From Zasmidium citrigriseum (Eukaryota > Ascomycota > Dothideomycetes > Mycosphaerellales > Mycosphaerellaceae): DNA of 64,000 nt. Position 1 is the first letter of the stretch. Each line of letters begins with the position of its first letter. The stretch is from NCBI GenBank assembly GCA_002786025.1, contig NHNW01000054.1:1-64000 (forward strand), written 5' to 3'. The notes under the pieces were generated by a model, which was given only the letters and a program-made list of their open reading frames with translations, ran no database searches and was not told the origin of the DNA. This document shows, piece after piece, positions 21,288-34,114 of this stretch. The translations under genes and the position numbers were made by a program.

Positions 21288-22260
21288 CTAATAGATTTAT
21301 TCCGCGACGAATAGCCTCCGACCTCTACGGTCTTAATGCAGCGACGACAGCAATTAGAAGGTAGTACTATTGTTGTTGCATAGTCGGGTTAGCGTAACAG
21401 TAGCTTTAGTGGTCTCGCCCGCTTTTCTCCCGCGACTCGTCCAACCGCTCCGCCTACTCGACGTCCGTCTTCGCTAATTAGCCCCCTAGTTAGCTATACT
21501 AACCTACGTTGCACCTAATCTTACCGCTATAAATCGAGAAGAGGCGCGCGCCTAGCGTAAGCGACAGATGAAAGGAGCAGATCCTTAAGAAAACGACGCT
21601 AGCTTTTGCCCTTCCGAAGCAGCATCTATAGCCGTAGCAGGCTTTATAGGCCCGGAATCTACGACCACCGGCTATCCCGTAGCCTACTCGACAGCTAGTA
21701 GACTATCCTAATTAACGACGGGCAGCAACGAGGAAGACGATAACATCCTTATGAACTTCTTACGCTCTCCTTCTAGACAACGACAGTAGTTAATAGGAGA
21801 GAACATCGTGGTCGCGCAGCCCAATCGTCGAGCTTCTCGCGCTATAGCAGCGCCATCTCCTAGGTACTAGAGCCCTGCTAGTAGATTGCCAGGCCCTCAA
21901 GAGCGCGGATCCTCTCTGCCTAGTAGAGAGCAACCTCCCCGCGCGCCTCGCTTAGAGTGGGCGGAGTCCGACCTGTACGGTGTCTCCGACGATTACATGG
22001 AGCGCCGAGCGTAGAAGGAAATCGGCATCCTATCCCGACCGGCAGCACCACCGTCTCCCTTAGCCGACTAATAGTCACTATCTAGCCTACCTCGCTCTTC
22101 TGCTAGGCAGCGATCGCTTACTCCGCCCTCTCGAGCCCCTTTCTCCCTCAACCAAGCTCCGGGTAGAGGTCGCCTGCTACAGCAACCCGCTCGCCGTAGA
22201 ACGAGTCTCCCTCGAGACCTGCCTACTCTCCCGCCTCCCCCATCGACTAGCCGTGCCCGC
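21288..22260 (+). pseudogene. RIP-affected, Pro/Ser-rich decayed coding region
   Basis: Plus-strand frames give long Pro/Ser/Arg-rich runs (for example SLSSLPRSSARQRSLTPPSR and LPRDLPTLPPPPSTSRARLP) cut by TAG/TAA. TpA excess decreases to the right, and by about 22250 base composition is normal. It looks like the 5' part of the coding region that continues at 22261, damaged by RIP spreading out of the neighbouring DIRS-type element, but a second unrecognised repeat is also possible. Confidence 0.4.
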
Positions 22261-22735
22261 TTGCCTCCAACTAAGCAGTCTCGCCCATCCCACGGAAACG
22301 AGATTGAACCCGGCAGATCATCAGATTCCCAAGGGCGTGAGGCTCCCCTCTGCCTAGCGGGGATGGTGTCACATTCGAGCCCGGCGAGGAAGAGGAGGGT
22401 GAGGAAGAGGAGGAAGGCGCTGAGATTCGCAGCAATCCTTTCGAGCTTCGCCGAGAGGAAGAAGAAGCTGTCGCGGGAGTCTTCGATCTCGGTAGCGACC
22501 CGGCAGAAGTGTTCTTACAACAGCTGGGAGATGACCTGACGTTCGGCATGAATCCCTCAGGGGTTAAGAATCGAAAGCAATATGCTACACTGCTTGAGAC
22601 AGAGAGGGAGAAGGGCCTTGATAGCTTCGTACGGTTTCTCTTAAGCATGGAACTACACTCCACAACACTGCACGGAGCTGACGCCCACGACGCCCTCTAT
22701 GAAGCATGGACCTTCTACAGCTTCATGGATTAGAG
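22261..22735 (+). pseudogene. Acidic decayed gene fragment, unrecognised
   Basis: From about 22370 one frame reads EPGEEEEGEEEEEGAE and then RSNPFELRREEEEAVAGVFD, continuing without stop to YEAWTFYSFMD and a stop at 22733. Upstream, the Pro/Ser-rich frame is a different one, so a frameshift or unseen intron lies near 22340-22370. The C-terminal half (DDLTFGMNPSGVKNRKQYAT, then GLDSFVRFLLSMELHSTTLH) looks like genuine protein. No family is recognised. No good start codon is visible. Confidence 0.4.
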
Positions 22736-23211
22736 GCTTATCACACACCTTATTTGTGGAGGAGAAGCAGCTCGCTACCACGGGCCAAGCATCTGGGGAC
22801 TTACGTAAATACGATTGCCAGACCGAGAAGCAGCTGCGCCTCCGCGAAGCAACGTTTCATCGACGGGTGGCCTTGATAGCGCATAAGCTCACTCCCCCTT
22901 GCTTAACGTCAAACCCCTCCGCTGTGCTGTCTATTTAATTCCGCAGTCTTCTCTTTCGACTCATACATTTACGGCTGCATAGTGATGTGTCCAATGGCTT
23001 GGAGCCTCTTCGAATTGAGGAGACGACGAGAACTTGTTAGGCGATCTCAAAACGAGCACCATCTTCGGCGTGGCACCTATGATACATGCAGAGGCTCTCT
23101 TCCTCAAATCCATTGGACGTAGCAAGTTGCTACAGTCCACCGCACACTCTCTTCCGCTCAACCAAAACTTCTCTAAGAGTCTCCTTATTCTGAACTCGAA
23201 TACACTCGACC

Positions 23212-24038
23212 ATGGAGACCTTATCAAGCTCCAGTGCGTCCGCCTTACGGCCACTTGCGCAGCCAAAGCATCTCAAGGACTGCCATGCTTCCTTCAAAGC
23301 GTTCGTAGTCACCAAGACACCTACCCGACTAGACATGCAAACTCTCATCTCCAGCGTGATGGCGGAACGGAGATTGAAAGAAGCTGCTGATGGCGAGTTG
23401 CGTCGGCAGCAGGCGGTAAGATCAATACATGTGCTGTATGGACGTGCAACTGACTCACGAGCAACAGGGAGACGAACTTCCTCCAGATTCGATGGCTCGG
23501 AACACGCTCCACGTCCGAAAGAGCAAGGCACAGAGCTCAAAAGATCGACAGCAAGAAAGATGAGATACTTCGGCTCAAAGAGAGAGTCTGGAAGTACGAG
23601 GCATCACTCGCAGATGGTGATGCCGAAGACTCTCAGCAACTTCTTGACGCCATCAAGCGTGAGCTCTCGAAAGTGGAGGCGGATCTCGAGACCTACAAAC
23701 TGGCGGTTGATGAAGCAAGCAATGAGATCGAGTCCATTCCATGACTCGCATAAGCTGACCACACGCAAGCATGTACACAGGGTCAGAAAAACTTCTACAA
23801 GAACCACGTGGCGCGGGAGATCCAGAGCAGCATCAACACAGTGGCAAAGGCTCTGACGGATAAGGGCAAGGATAGCGCGGATATCGACAAGTTCTTTGCG
23901 GAGCTCGAGGCGCCAGGCAAGGAGATTATTGAGGAGAGGACCGTTTATCTGGTCCAGACAGGCAAGAGCAGGGTGCCAGCCGTCGAGAGGGAGTATGTAC
24001 CTTACTGCAAGAGTCTAAGGACGGAACTAATTTGGTGA
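23212..24038 (+). CDS. Coiled-coil protein, unrecognised; splicing uncertain
   Basis: ATG 23212 sits in a good context (CTCGACCATGG). Exon 1 (23212-23415) ends SVMAERRLKEAADGELRRQQA before a GTAAGA donor. Acceptors at 23467 or 23471 lead to different frames; the second keeps the frame of a long charged coiled coil (KIDSKKDEILRLKERVWKYE, then QQLLDAIKRELSKVEADLET). A second intron must end at the CACAG of 23780 (GCTGAC branch visible), with its donor near 23706 or a GC donor near 23715. The last exon reads NFYKNHVAREIQSSINTVAK to a stop at 24038. Roughly 200-230 residues in all. It could also be a gene disrupted by a one-base indel near 23500. Confidence 0.45.
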
Positions 24039-24761
24039 CAGAAGCAACGGTCTTTCCGCTGATTAGGTCTCTGAAGAGTCGGCCGATATATGCCTTGGGA
24101 AATCAGGGCGGTAGGGAGAGAGTCTGTAAACTTTGAAGACTCTCCGCCTTATCGAAGTGACTATTTCGGCTTCTTACTGCCTTCTATAGTTCACAGGAAC
24201 TTCGAAATTGTTGCGGCGTACTTCAGTTGATATGGCTTGATTGAGCTTTCACTCCGTCAGTTCTTTCGCTCGCTGAAGCCATGGAATGCCTATGCTCCAC
24301 TCCCGAACTTCGCACTTACAAGTTAAATATCCTATAGGTACGTCGCGATTCGCTCTGTTGCCCTTGCATCTCGCGGAAAGTAGGTGCTGGCGGAATCCGA
24401 CGCCTAGCGAACATTCACTTACGGGGCCCGTGCGCCCAGCGTCATGAGTCACTGCCCCAGTCACTAGCGGATTCCCGATTCGGACTGCTAAATCTGATGA
24501 CTGAGCCTACTATAATCCAACTAGCTGTCGCACAACGTCTGACCTTCGCCCGCCAGACAAAGCGGCCACGACAAAGACTCGGCCACGAAAGAACACTGGC
24601 GACCTCGAGGTTCAATCTCATCGCTTGTCAGGTAAGTACGCTTCGTGGACGCTATCCATCACAGCACCTCGACTTCCTTCTAGGCTCAGTCTCCGATCTC
24701 CACCCTAGCAATCCCATCGCGCTCCCTTACTCTTCCGCCAGCGTCTAATCGAGAGCGCATT
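24039..24761. other. Intergenic region
   Basis: No supported gene or structured element; presumably 3' UTR of the coiled-coil gene and promoter of the 2EXR-like gene. Confidence 0.5.
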
Positions 24762-25505
24762 ATGGCTACTCCTGAAGATGAACAAGTCTCGGCACCCGCC
24801 AACATACTCTTCCGTCTGCCAGCTGAGCTCCGGAATCACATCTACGAGGACGTGCTCAAGTACGAGAAAGCGGCGCTCGAGGGCGACAATCACGACGCCG
24901 TATTCAAAGACCGATACCACGAGATCGACTGGCAAAGCCTCGAAAAGGCGAAGTTCCCCGGCCTCTTCGACATCGACAAGGCCATCAAGCAAGAGACTCG
25001 AGGGCTGCGCGAAGACTTTCTGCACCGTCTGCGTGACTACCTCCCAGCCTTCTCTCTGGACGGCGACCATTACCAGTGGACAGTCTTCAGCAAAGCCCTG
25101 GTACACTTTGGCCGGGACATTCTCCCTCGCGTGCGGTGGTTTCTGATGGAGGTCAATCAAACGAGAATCCTGTTCTTCTTGAAGGGTGACGAGGACGAGT
25201 TCAAGGTGGTCACCAAGGAGACTATCTGGTCGGGGAGTAGGAAGAAGTGCCTGGGTCTTGCAGTGACGCATTACCGTGGACACCGAGTCGGCGATGACTA
25301 TGTGCTCGCCTATGTCGAGGCCGCGGCTGAGGACATCTTCACTGAGCTCAAGAGTCTGGTCGTAGGCCCAGCGCGACGCCTTACTGCCGGACGCCTGAAG
25401 AAGCTTGTCAAGTTCTGCTTGAACAAGTTCAAAGACTATGAAAATGAGAGTGACCTCGAAATTGACGAGGGTGATGATGATGAGCACGGAGAGATGGATG
25501 AGTAA
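24762..25505 (+). CDS. 2EXR/F-box-like domain protein
   Basis: Intron-less gene for 247 residues. Residues about 16-31 (LFRLPAELRNHIYEDVL) match the short N-terminal motif, LPxELRNxIYE, of the 2EXR/F-box-related proteins that are very numerous in ascomycetes. The middle part has conserved-looking hydrophobic patches (ILPRVRWFLMEVNQ, TRILFFLKGD) and the C-terminus is strongly acidic (IDEGDDDEHGEMDE). The molecular role of the family is unclear; some members may be substrate receptors of ubiquitin ligases. The ATG is preceded by a normal-looking leader. Confidence 0.75.
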   Translation: MATPEDEQVSAPANILFRLPAELRNHIYEDVLKYEKAALEGDNHDAVFKDRYHEIDWQSLEKAKFPGLFDIDKAIKQETRGLREDFLHRLRDYLPAFSLDGDHYQWTVFSKALVHFGRDILPRVRWFLMEVNQTRILFFLKGDEDEFKVVTKETIWSGSRKKCLGLAVTHYRGHRVGDDYVLAYVEAAAEDIFTELKSLVVGPARRLTAGRLKKLVKFCLNKFKDYENESDLEIDEGDDDEHGEMDE

Positions 25506-25620
25506 CCTGAGTGAGCTGCTATGAGTTATGAAGGACAAAAGCTCTCATTGTAGAGGCAACGTATGAAAGCAGTGAGGATAGGTCGGTATTGTGCATTGTG
25601 CCTCACATTCAATGTCATTG

Positions 25621-27087
25621 TTAGAACAAAAAGATCCTTTCTGCAACATCCTTAAACATATCCCACCATGTCACATCCATTGAACCTCTTTCCCAAGTAA
25701 GCTTCAGAAAATCAATCATAACCGGCAAGTTCCCAAAGGAAAGATAAGACACCGTGGGATCCAACGCTTGGGCAATCGCTCTTCGATCTTGCGGATACAA
25801 AGAATGCGCTCCGATAACAAGCATGGGCAAGATAGTACAATGTGCCAGCATTCCGGATAGAACACCATCGACAACTTTGGCAACACCAGCTCGAGTCGCA
25901 GCTTGGACGCTCTCATCGTCGACTGGGCGCATTCGGAGTGCACGATGGTAGTATATGATGCCAGCAATCTCATAGAGCAAACAGAAGTGTTCCCATTCTG
26001 ACGGCTGGGCGTTGATAGACGGCGGCGGAGCACATGCGGCCGGCTGAAGCATGGACTCGATCGGAGAAAGACATTTAGAAACCAGAATCACTCCGTCCTC
26101 GTCGGGGAGATGTGACTTGACGATATTCCCCAGTGCAGCCATCTCAGCGTGAGCTTTGAGCAACACCAAGAATCGATCGTCGTGATTGAGTCGTCCAAAC
26201 CACGCTGTCACGCCGGCGAACATCGGCCAGATGTTGGACTCGAAGAATGGCTTGTCACCGCTGAGTAGGGCATGCACCAGATCCATTGTAGCGAAGACAG
26301 AGATGAGATGACCGGACAAGCCGCCTTCGGTAAGCATGTTGGCCGCGGTCTTAGTCCACCGCTTGAGCATCGCGAAACCTCCATTCAGATGGAATCTTGC
26401 AGCGTTGGGGTCATTGTTCGGTTCGATCATTCCGTCGAGCACAGCAAGCAGCACGTTGATACTGAACAGCTCTTGTACGGTCTTTCTCGAGCATGCGCCT
26501 TCTTGCAAGCGTTGTCGAAAGCTAGTGATGGCGGCATATCTGGTCTTGCTGCGAACCAGTGCCGTGCTCTGGGGATCTTCCTTCGACAGTAGTGAGTAGT
26601 GAGCTCTTGAGACCGCCGAGATGGCTCTCTGGAATGTCACATCTCTTAAGAGCTTGTCCAAGTCGGCTGACAGCTGATCGTCTGAGAGCTGGAATCTCGG
26701 CAGAACTGCATTCTGGAAATATCCGGCAAGGCTCTGGTCATCGAGGGCAGGCGTAGACGGCGAGGCTGGTAAGGATGGCTCGATCTTGCGAGACGCCTCG
26801 ACGATCGTCTGTGGAGGAGTGTAAGGGACGACCGTGGTCGGTATGGGATCAGCGGTGGCACCTGCTTCGTGAGGAAATTCGGGTGACTGGGACGTCGACG
26901 CCGATGCATGCCGTCGTAACGAGCTTCCACCAACCCATCGCACAGGCTGCGAGCCGTAGACGCACTGCTGTCCCGTTCCCATGCACCTCGAACATGCCGG
27001 CCTCCCCAGGTCACATTTCACCCGCCTCTTACGACACGGCCAACAAGATCCTTCGACAATGCGGCTTCGTCTCGTGGGCGTTGCCAT
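25621..27087 (-). CDS. Zn2Cys6 transcription factor with Fungal_trans_2-like domain
   Basis: Single-exon gene. The binuclear zinc cluster is CWPCRKRRVKCDLGRPACSR followed by CMGTGQQC, spacing C-x2-C-x6-C-x6-C-x2-C-x6-C, preceded by basic TPTRRSR. A Pro/Ser/Thr linker leads to an all-helical region that looks like the Fungal_trans_2 regulatory domain (FQLSDDQLSADLDKLLRDVT, LFSINVLLAVLDGMIEP, WEHFCLLYEIAGIIYYHRAL). An upstream in-frame ATG at 27339 would add 84 residues but lies only 5 nt from the stop of the neighbouring methyltransferase remnant. I therefore prefer the ATG at 27087 (MATPTRR), giving about 488 residues. A regulator next to a LaeA-like methyltransferase and an oxidase suggests a former small metabolic cluster; this is inference. 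Confidence 0.82.
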   Translation of the reverse strand: MATPTRRSRIVEGSCWPCRKRRVKCDLGRPACSRCMGTGQQCVYGSQPVRWVGGSSLRRHASASTSQSPEFPHEAGATADPIPTTVVPYTPPQTIVEASRKIEPSLPASPSTPALDDQSLAGYFQNAVLPRFQLSDDQLSADLDKLLRDVTFQRAISAVSRAHYSLLSKEDPQSTALVRSKTRYAAITSFRQRLQEGACSRKTVQELFSINVLLAVLDGMIEPNNDPNAARFHLNGGFAMLKRWTKTAANMLTEGGLSGHLISVFATMDLVHALLSGDKPFFESNIWPMFAGVTAWFGRLNHDDRFLVLLKAHAEMAALGNIVKSHLPDEDGVILVSKCLSPIESMLQPAACAPPPSINAQPSEWEHFCLLYEIAGIIYYHRALRMRPVDDESVQAATRAGVAKVVDGVLSGMLAHCTILPMLVIGAHSLYPQDRRAIAQALDPTVSYLSFGNLPVMIDFLKLTWERGSMDVTWWDMFKDVAERIFLF

Positions 27088-27344
27088 TGGTTCGACCGAC
27101 TTCCAACTCCGGTCATGTTCCTGGCCGATGCGTTTCGTGTGTGGGTGCCCCGTGGAGATGTCAGGAGCGACGTTGACGCCATTGGCAAGGAAGACTGGGC
27201 GCTTGCCAGGAACTTCGGTATCGGGAGGTGCCTGTGACTGCCTGGACGGGTTAGAGGGAGACAATGACCCGCAATTGCCTGCAATTGGTATAGCGTCGCT
27301 GATCCCTGTGAAGTGAATGTTTTGACCACAGTACCTCATCTTCT

Positions 27345-28135
27345 CTACTTTGGCTTCCTGCCACAGACTGCATAGTACCTCATATGCGATCCCTTGAGCA
27401 ATCCTGAGGTCTTATTACTCAGATCTGCGTACAGCTCATCGATCTCATCCTCACTCTTTCCTAAGCCTCCATACAATCTCGGCGCCATGCGCTGCATATC
27501 TGGCCTGAGTACTTCAACGGAATACCGCCCGATCTCATCACTCTCAGGATACTCTTCCCAGTGCTCAGGACTCCAGGACCAGTAATACTGCTGAACTCGA
27601 ACGTCCACGAAGCCGGCCTCTCTCATCATGCCTTCAAGTTTGCCAGCGCAGAGCATATCTAGACCTTTGGTCGCGAGGGAATTCTTCATGGCATTCAGCC
27701 ACTGCCAATCTTGAGAGATGATCTGGCCAGAGACATCTCTCATCTGAAACTCGACCTACTGGATTTCCACCCAGCCTTCCGGTTCCACAAGATCTCGAAG
27801 CACTTTACAGTACCCTGGCCAGTCCGTCATCCCGAGAAACAGCATTCGACTGAAGACGTAACTGAAGGTGTTTGGTTCAAAGCCTGCTCGGCCTTGACGT
27901 ACAAGCTCACGGATCTCTTCAGTAAGGAAATCCACATTGCCTGGCTTTAGGTGTGTCTTCGGGACAGCTGTGAGATCGACGCCCAAGACTTGAGCATTGG
28001 GATGTAGGTTCCCGAGCTGCATGGTCATTGCGCCTGTCCCACAGCCGATGTCGAGAATCGTATGAAGAGAGGATGTTCCCACGACCGGGGCTATGAAAGG
28101 CTTACCTGCGAGAGTGTCAGGATGGTGTTGCTCCC
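27345..28135 (-). pseudogene. LaeA/UMTA-like SAM methyltransferase, broken
   Basis: The frame WEQHHPDTLAGKPF continues into TILDIGCGTGAMTMQLGNLH (SAM-binding motif I) and LGVDLTAVP (motif II), then YVFSRMLFLGMTDW. It reaches WVEIQ and meets a TAG at 27758-27756. The same frame resumes at once with VEFQMRDVSGQIISQDWQWL and runs to a normal C-terminus ending VCGRKPK (27345). The stop therefore replaces one residue, most simply Gln (CAG to TAG). The 28 nt around it are too short for an intron. At the 5' end a TAA precedes NWEQ and no ATG is available, so the N-terminal ~80-100 residues are missing as well. LaeA-like methyltransferases influence secondary metabolism. Confidence 0.8.
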
Positions 28136-28421
28136 AATTAATGACTTAGGAACGGCGGGAACCCGTCGGAGCGTTCGATATCTTTCTTATCTCTCATCGC
28201 CGCGACTATAGCTTTTGATTGCCGCTCCTACCTCCGATTCAGGCCAGCTGACGCAGAAGGAAAGAGTGGTGATGCTTCCGGCTTCCGCGCCAGCATCCGC
28301 ATGTTCCGCATGAAGACGTCACCTCCTTCGCGCACACCGTTCTAGTACCTACATTTTGGCCAGGCGCTTTCGAAGTTCAAAGTCTTCTCTTTACTGCTCT
28401 TGGAGAAACACAGCTACCAAG

Positions 28422-29862
28422 ATGAGCGACCCTAATAATCCCAATGTCTCCATTCGCTCTACTCCGCAATGGGGTCTGCTCCAACGAGAGATGTTCTGGG
28501 CGCCTAATGAAGGCGTCTTCCAGCCATTCGACACAGGTTCGCAAAATGAGCCAGGCAAAAAATCGGGCCAATTCACTTACGCAAGTCCCTTTCTGTAGAA
28601 CCGAGCAAGCTAAGAGACTTGGCCAAGCAGAGACTTGCAGAGCAAGGCTGGTCGGGCTTTAGCCTACTCAATGACGCAGTCCAAGGAGCTGACCTCTTTC
28701 AGGCTGTACTCTGCATGCAATGCAGGCATCGACTGGACACACTATGCCAATCGCACATCATTCTACCGCCATCAGATTATCCCGAGGATGCTGGTAGACA
28801 CCAACGTCCGCGACACTGCGACCACGCTTTTTGGTCACCGCCTCAACGCACCCATAGGCTTCGCACCGATTGGAATCAACAAGATCTACCATCCGACAGG
28901 GGAGTTATCAGTCGCCAAAGTAGCCCAAGAATTAAATCTAGCGTACGCCCTGTCTTCCGCCGGAAGCTACAGCATCGAAGACGTAGGAGCTGCCAATGGA
29001 GAAGGATGTCGCTTCTTCCAGCTGTATCAAAGCCCTGACGATGCACAAGCCCTGTCGATGCTTCAGCGCGCCCACGACAGTGGGTTCACGGCTTGCATCC
29101 TCACAACCGATACGTGGCAGCTCGCGTGGCGCCATCACGATGTCCACCTCGGCAATTACGCCTTCTACCACGACCACGGGCCCGGTGACATTGCCTTGAA
29201 AGACCCTGTTTTCCTACAACGTCTGAAGGAAGCCGGCATTGATCCTGTCGCAGACCCGAAGAGGGCCGGTCAGAAGTGGATGGATGAAAACATCTGGCAC
29301 GGCCATGCCCATACCTGGGAGAAGACCAAATGGCTCATTGGGGAGTGGAAACGAATCTCTGGCGGTCGACCTTTTTTGCTGAAAGGTATCCAGAGCGTGG
29401 CGGACGCCAAGCGCGCTGTTGAGATCGGCTGTGACGGGATTGTCGTCTCCAACCACGCTGGACGTCAAGTCGACGGGGCCATCGCCAGTTTGGATGCATT
29501 GGAAAAGATCGCCAAAGCTGTGGGCGATCGCACTGTCGTAAGGATCAAATGCGCTGCTCAGTCGACCAAAGCATGCTGACGACCGCGTTCAGGTGACCTT
29601 CGACTCCGGGGTGCGGACTGCATCAGACGTGTTCAAAGCTCTCGCGCTTGGCGCCAAATTTGTCTTCATTGGCCGTCTCTGGGTCTGGGGTCTCTCCATC
29701 AGCGGTGAGACTGGAGTTCGCCATGTTCTCAAGGCATTGCTGGCCGAGTTCGATATCTTGATGAACTGTGCTGGATACGCTAGCTTGGAGGAGATTGACG
29801 AAGAGGCCATCGACTCAATGCCTCGAGTCGCCATGATGCCACCTGATGCGAATATAGTATAA
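28422..29862 (+). CDS. FMN-dependent 2-hydroxyacid dehydrogenase/oxidase
   Basis: Four exons, 28422-28536, 28599-28650, 28703-29537 and 29593-29862, giving 423 residues. Splicing yields the family N-terminus (QREMFWAPNEG, FDTEPSKLRDLAKQRL, GWLYSACNAG) and then DTATTLFGHRLNAPIGFAPI, ILTTDTWQLAWRH, PFLLKGIQSVADA and the signature SNHAGRQVDGAIASLDALEK with the catalytic His and Arg. TFDSGVRTASDVFKALALGA and FVFIGRLWVWGLS contribute the phosphate/FMN site. It resembles fungal lactate 2-monooxygenase/L-lactate-type enzymes that oxidise 2-hydroxy acids, probably in cytosol or peroxisome; the substrate is not determined. All three introns are 52-62 nt with clear branch sites. It is divergent from the broken methyltransferase. 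Confidence 0.9.
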
Positions 29863-30676
29863 GTCTTAGCTGTGGAGCACAGTATACTAGAACATCGTTC
29901 GATCATCCGAATGGCTGACCCGCATTTCATTGACATAAGGCCTCTGGCCGCAATCTCGGATATGGATCTGTGTACAAACCACTTATCTGTCCACATCTGC
30001 TAAGGAAATGATAGGTGTGGGTTTCGGACTGCCGATGTCAACGCTTGGCTACCTTTTAGAACCCGGCCCACCCGGCCGCGGACTCACACACCTACAATGA
30101 ACTTGCTGCCCATCATCAATACCCACGTTTATTCACCTAGTGCGTCATCCTGTTACAACTCAAGTAAAGGCTATGAGGGCGCACTCTGCTCCAAATACAT
30201 TGCATGTCCTGCAAGGATGGCCCTCACGTCCGGCAGCATTGACCCATGTCTTCCACCATCTATCACCTAGACTTCCAAACCTTAAGACGAAAGGGATGTT
30301 GGAGACGCCGGATAGGGGAAATGCATTTGGGAAACGGCGAAGTTCCTTGACGTCGCGGAAGTAGGTGGCAAATGGCTCTAGAAGAAAGGGTGAGGACCAA
30401 GACAGGTAGCAGGATCAGGAGAGGGAAAATTGTGCTATTATAGTGTCTGAAATAATACCACAAGTTCATGACAGATCCCCCGCTCAAACCATCCCATTCC
30501 ATACTGACAAGCCCGTTTGTGTGTTCTAGGGCTCATGGTATTCAGCCGCTTTAAAATAGGTAAATGCTCATCCCTGTAACACCATTCCAGGCTCCTCAAC
30601 CAAAGAAACTCCATCTCTTGCCTCATTAATCATACTCGTATCCTCCATATCAATCATCTCTCATTCCCATCACTCA
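29863..30676. other. Intergenic region between convergent genes
   Basis: No supported gene. The dehydrogenase and chitinase genes converge here. Confidence 0.5.
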
Positions 30677-33199
<2,523 letters not shown>

Positions 33200-33700
33200 C
33201 TACTCCAAATACTTCGCAACATACTTCGGGAACTCCTCAGCAGTCAAACACTGTCCATCTTTCCCCGCCGCAGGCTTGAGCCATGTCTGACGATCTTTCG
33301 TAAAGACCTCGAATTCGGGCTCAGGAATCCTGGGAAACAGGCCCAGAGCGACCATGCTCAGCTTTGGCACCCCGATGACCGGTAGACTCCCAATCAGACT
33401 CCCGCAATTCGAGCAGAACGACCTTGCCACTGTGTTTCCGCTGCCCGTGTTGGTGTCGAGGTATGTCTTGAGATAGGATTGCGGGTCGGAGTAGGTGAGG
33501 TTGGAGGTCGGTAGGCAGAGGATGTTGATCGATGCAGATCCACTTGACTGGCGGCAGTTAAGACAGTGGCAGATGTGGCCATTGGGTTTGGAGAAGAGGC
33601 CTTGCTGGGTGATTGTGAGCGTGATGGAGCCGCAGAGGCAGGAGCCTTGCATGCCGTCTTTGTAGGCGGAGACATCGTCTGGGTTGGTGGATTGGGACAT
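33200..33700 (-). CDS. GFA-domain (CENP-V/GFA) zinc protein
   Basis: Single-exon gene, 166 residues, from ATG 33700 (MSQSTNPDDVSAY). Zinc ligands of the GFA fold are present in order: GSCLCGSI, HICHCLNCRQSSGSA and SFCSNCGS. The family is named after the glutathione-dependent formaldehyde-activating enzyme, but most fungal members have no proven substrate. KLSMVALGLFPRIPEPEFEV and the C-terminal WLKPAAGKDG segment are typical of fungal homologues. Longer upstream frames use non-ATG codons and were not chosen. Confidence 0.85.
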   Translation of the reverse strand: MSQSTNPDDVSAYKDGMQGSCLCGSITLTITQQGLFSKPNGHICHCLNCRQSSGSASINILCLPTSNLTYSDPQSYLKTYLDTNTGSGNTVARSFCSNCGSLIGSLPVIGVPKLSMVALGLFPRIPEPEFEVFTKDRQTWLKPAAGKDGQCLTAEEFPKYVAKYLE

Positions 33701-34114
33701 CTTCGATTCGATTTGAAATGGACGTTCTTGTGCTTTGCAAGTACGATTCTGGAGGCATCGAGAGCGGCGTATCCTGTTCATGAACGATCAATGTATATAG
33801 TCGAACAACCTAACCTACTGGTGGGTCTACCGCTTCCTTCACGGCTCGCACCGTCATCGGCGTAGCATTTGACTCGCCAGAAGGCTGACGAATTCGGCAA
33901 GAGGTGGGAGAACTGGCGCCGGCGTTGCATGCAGTGAGAAGGAACCCACCGAGCGAAGTCGCACTGCATCGTGAAAGATAAGGACAAGTATGGTAGTCTC
34001 GACCGGGTCCCCAACACTATCGGCCTAGGATATCTTGCGGTGAGCAGTTTCTGGTTCATTTGTATACTGTCCTCTATTCTCACCTAAGCAGCTCAGATTC
34101 CAGCCGCAGATATC
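33701..34114. other. Intergenic region
   Basis: About 400 bp, no supported gene. Confidence 0.5.

Noticed and set aside
27729..27758. Treating the stop in the methyltransferase as part of a tiny intron
   Set aside because: The only GT...AG pair around the stop is 28 nt long, far below the 45-nt minimum of other introns in this window.
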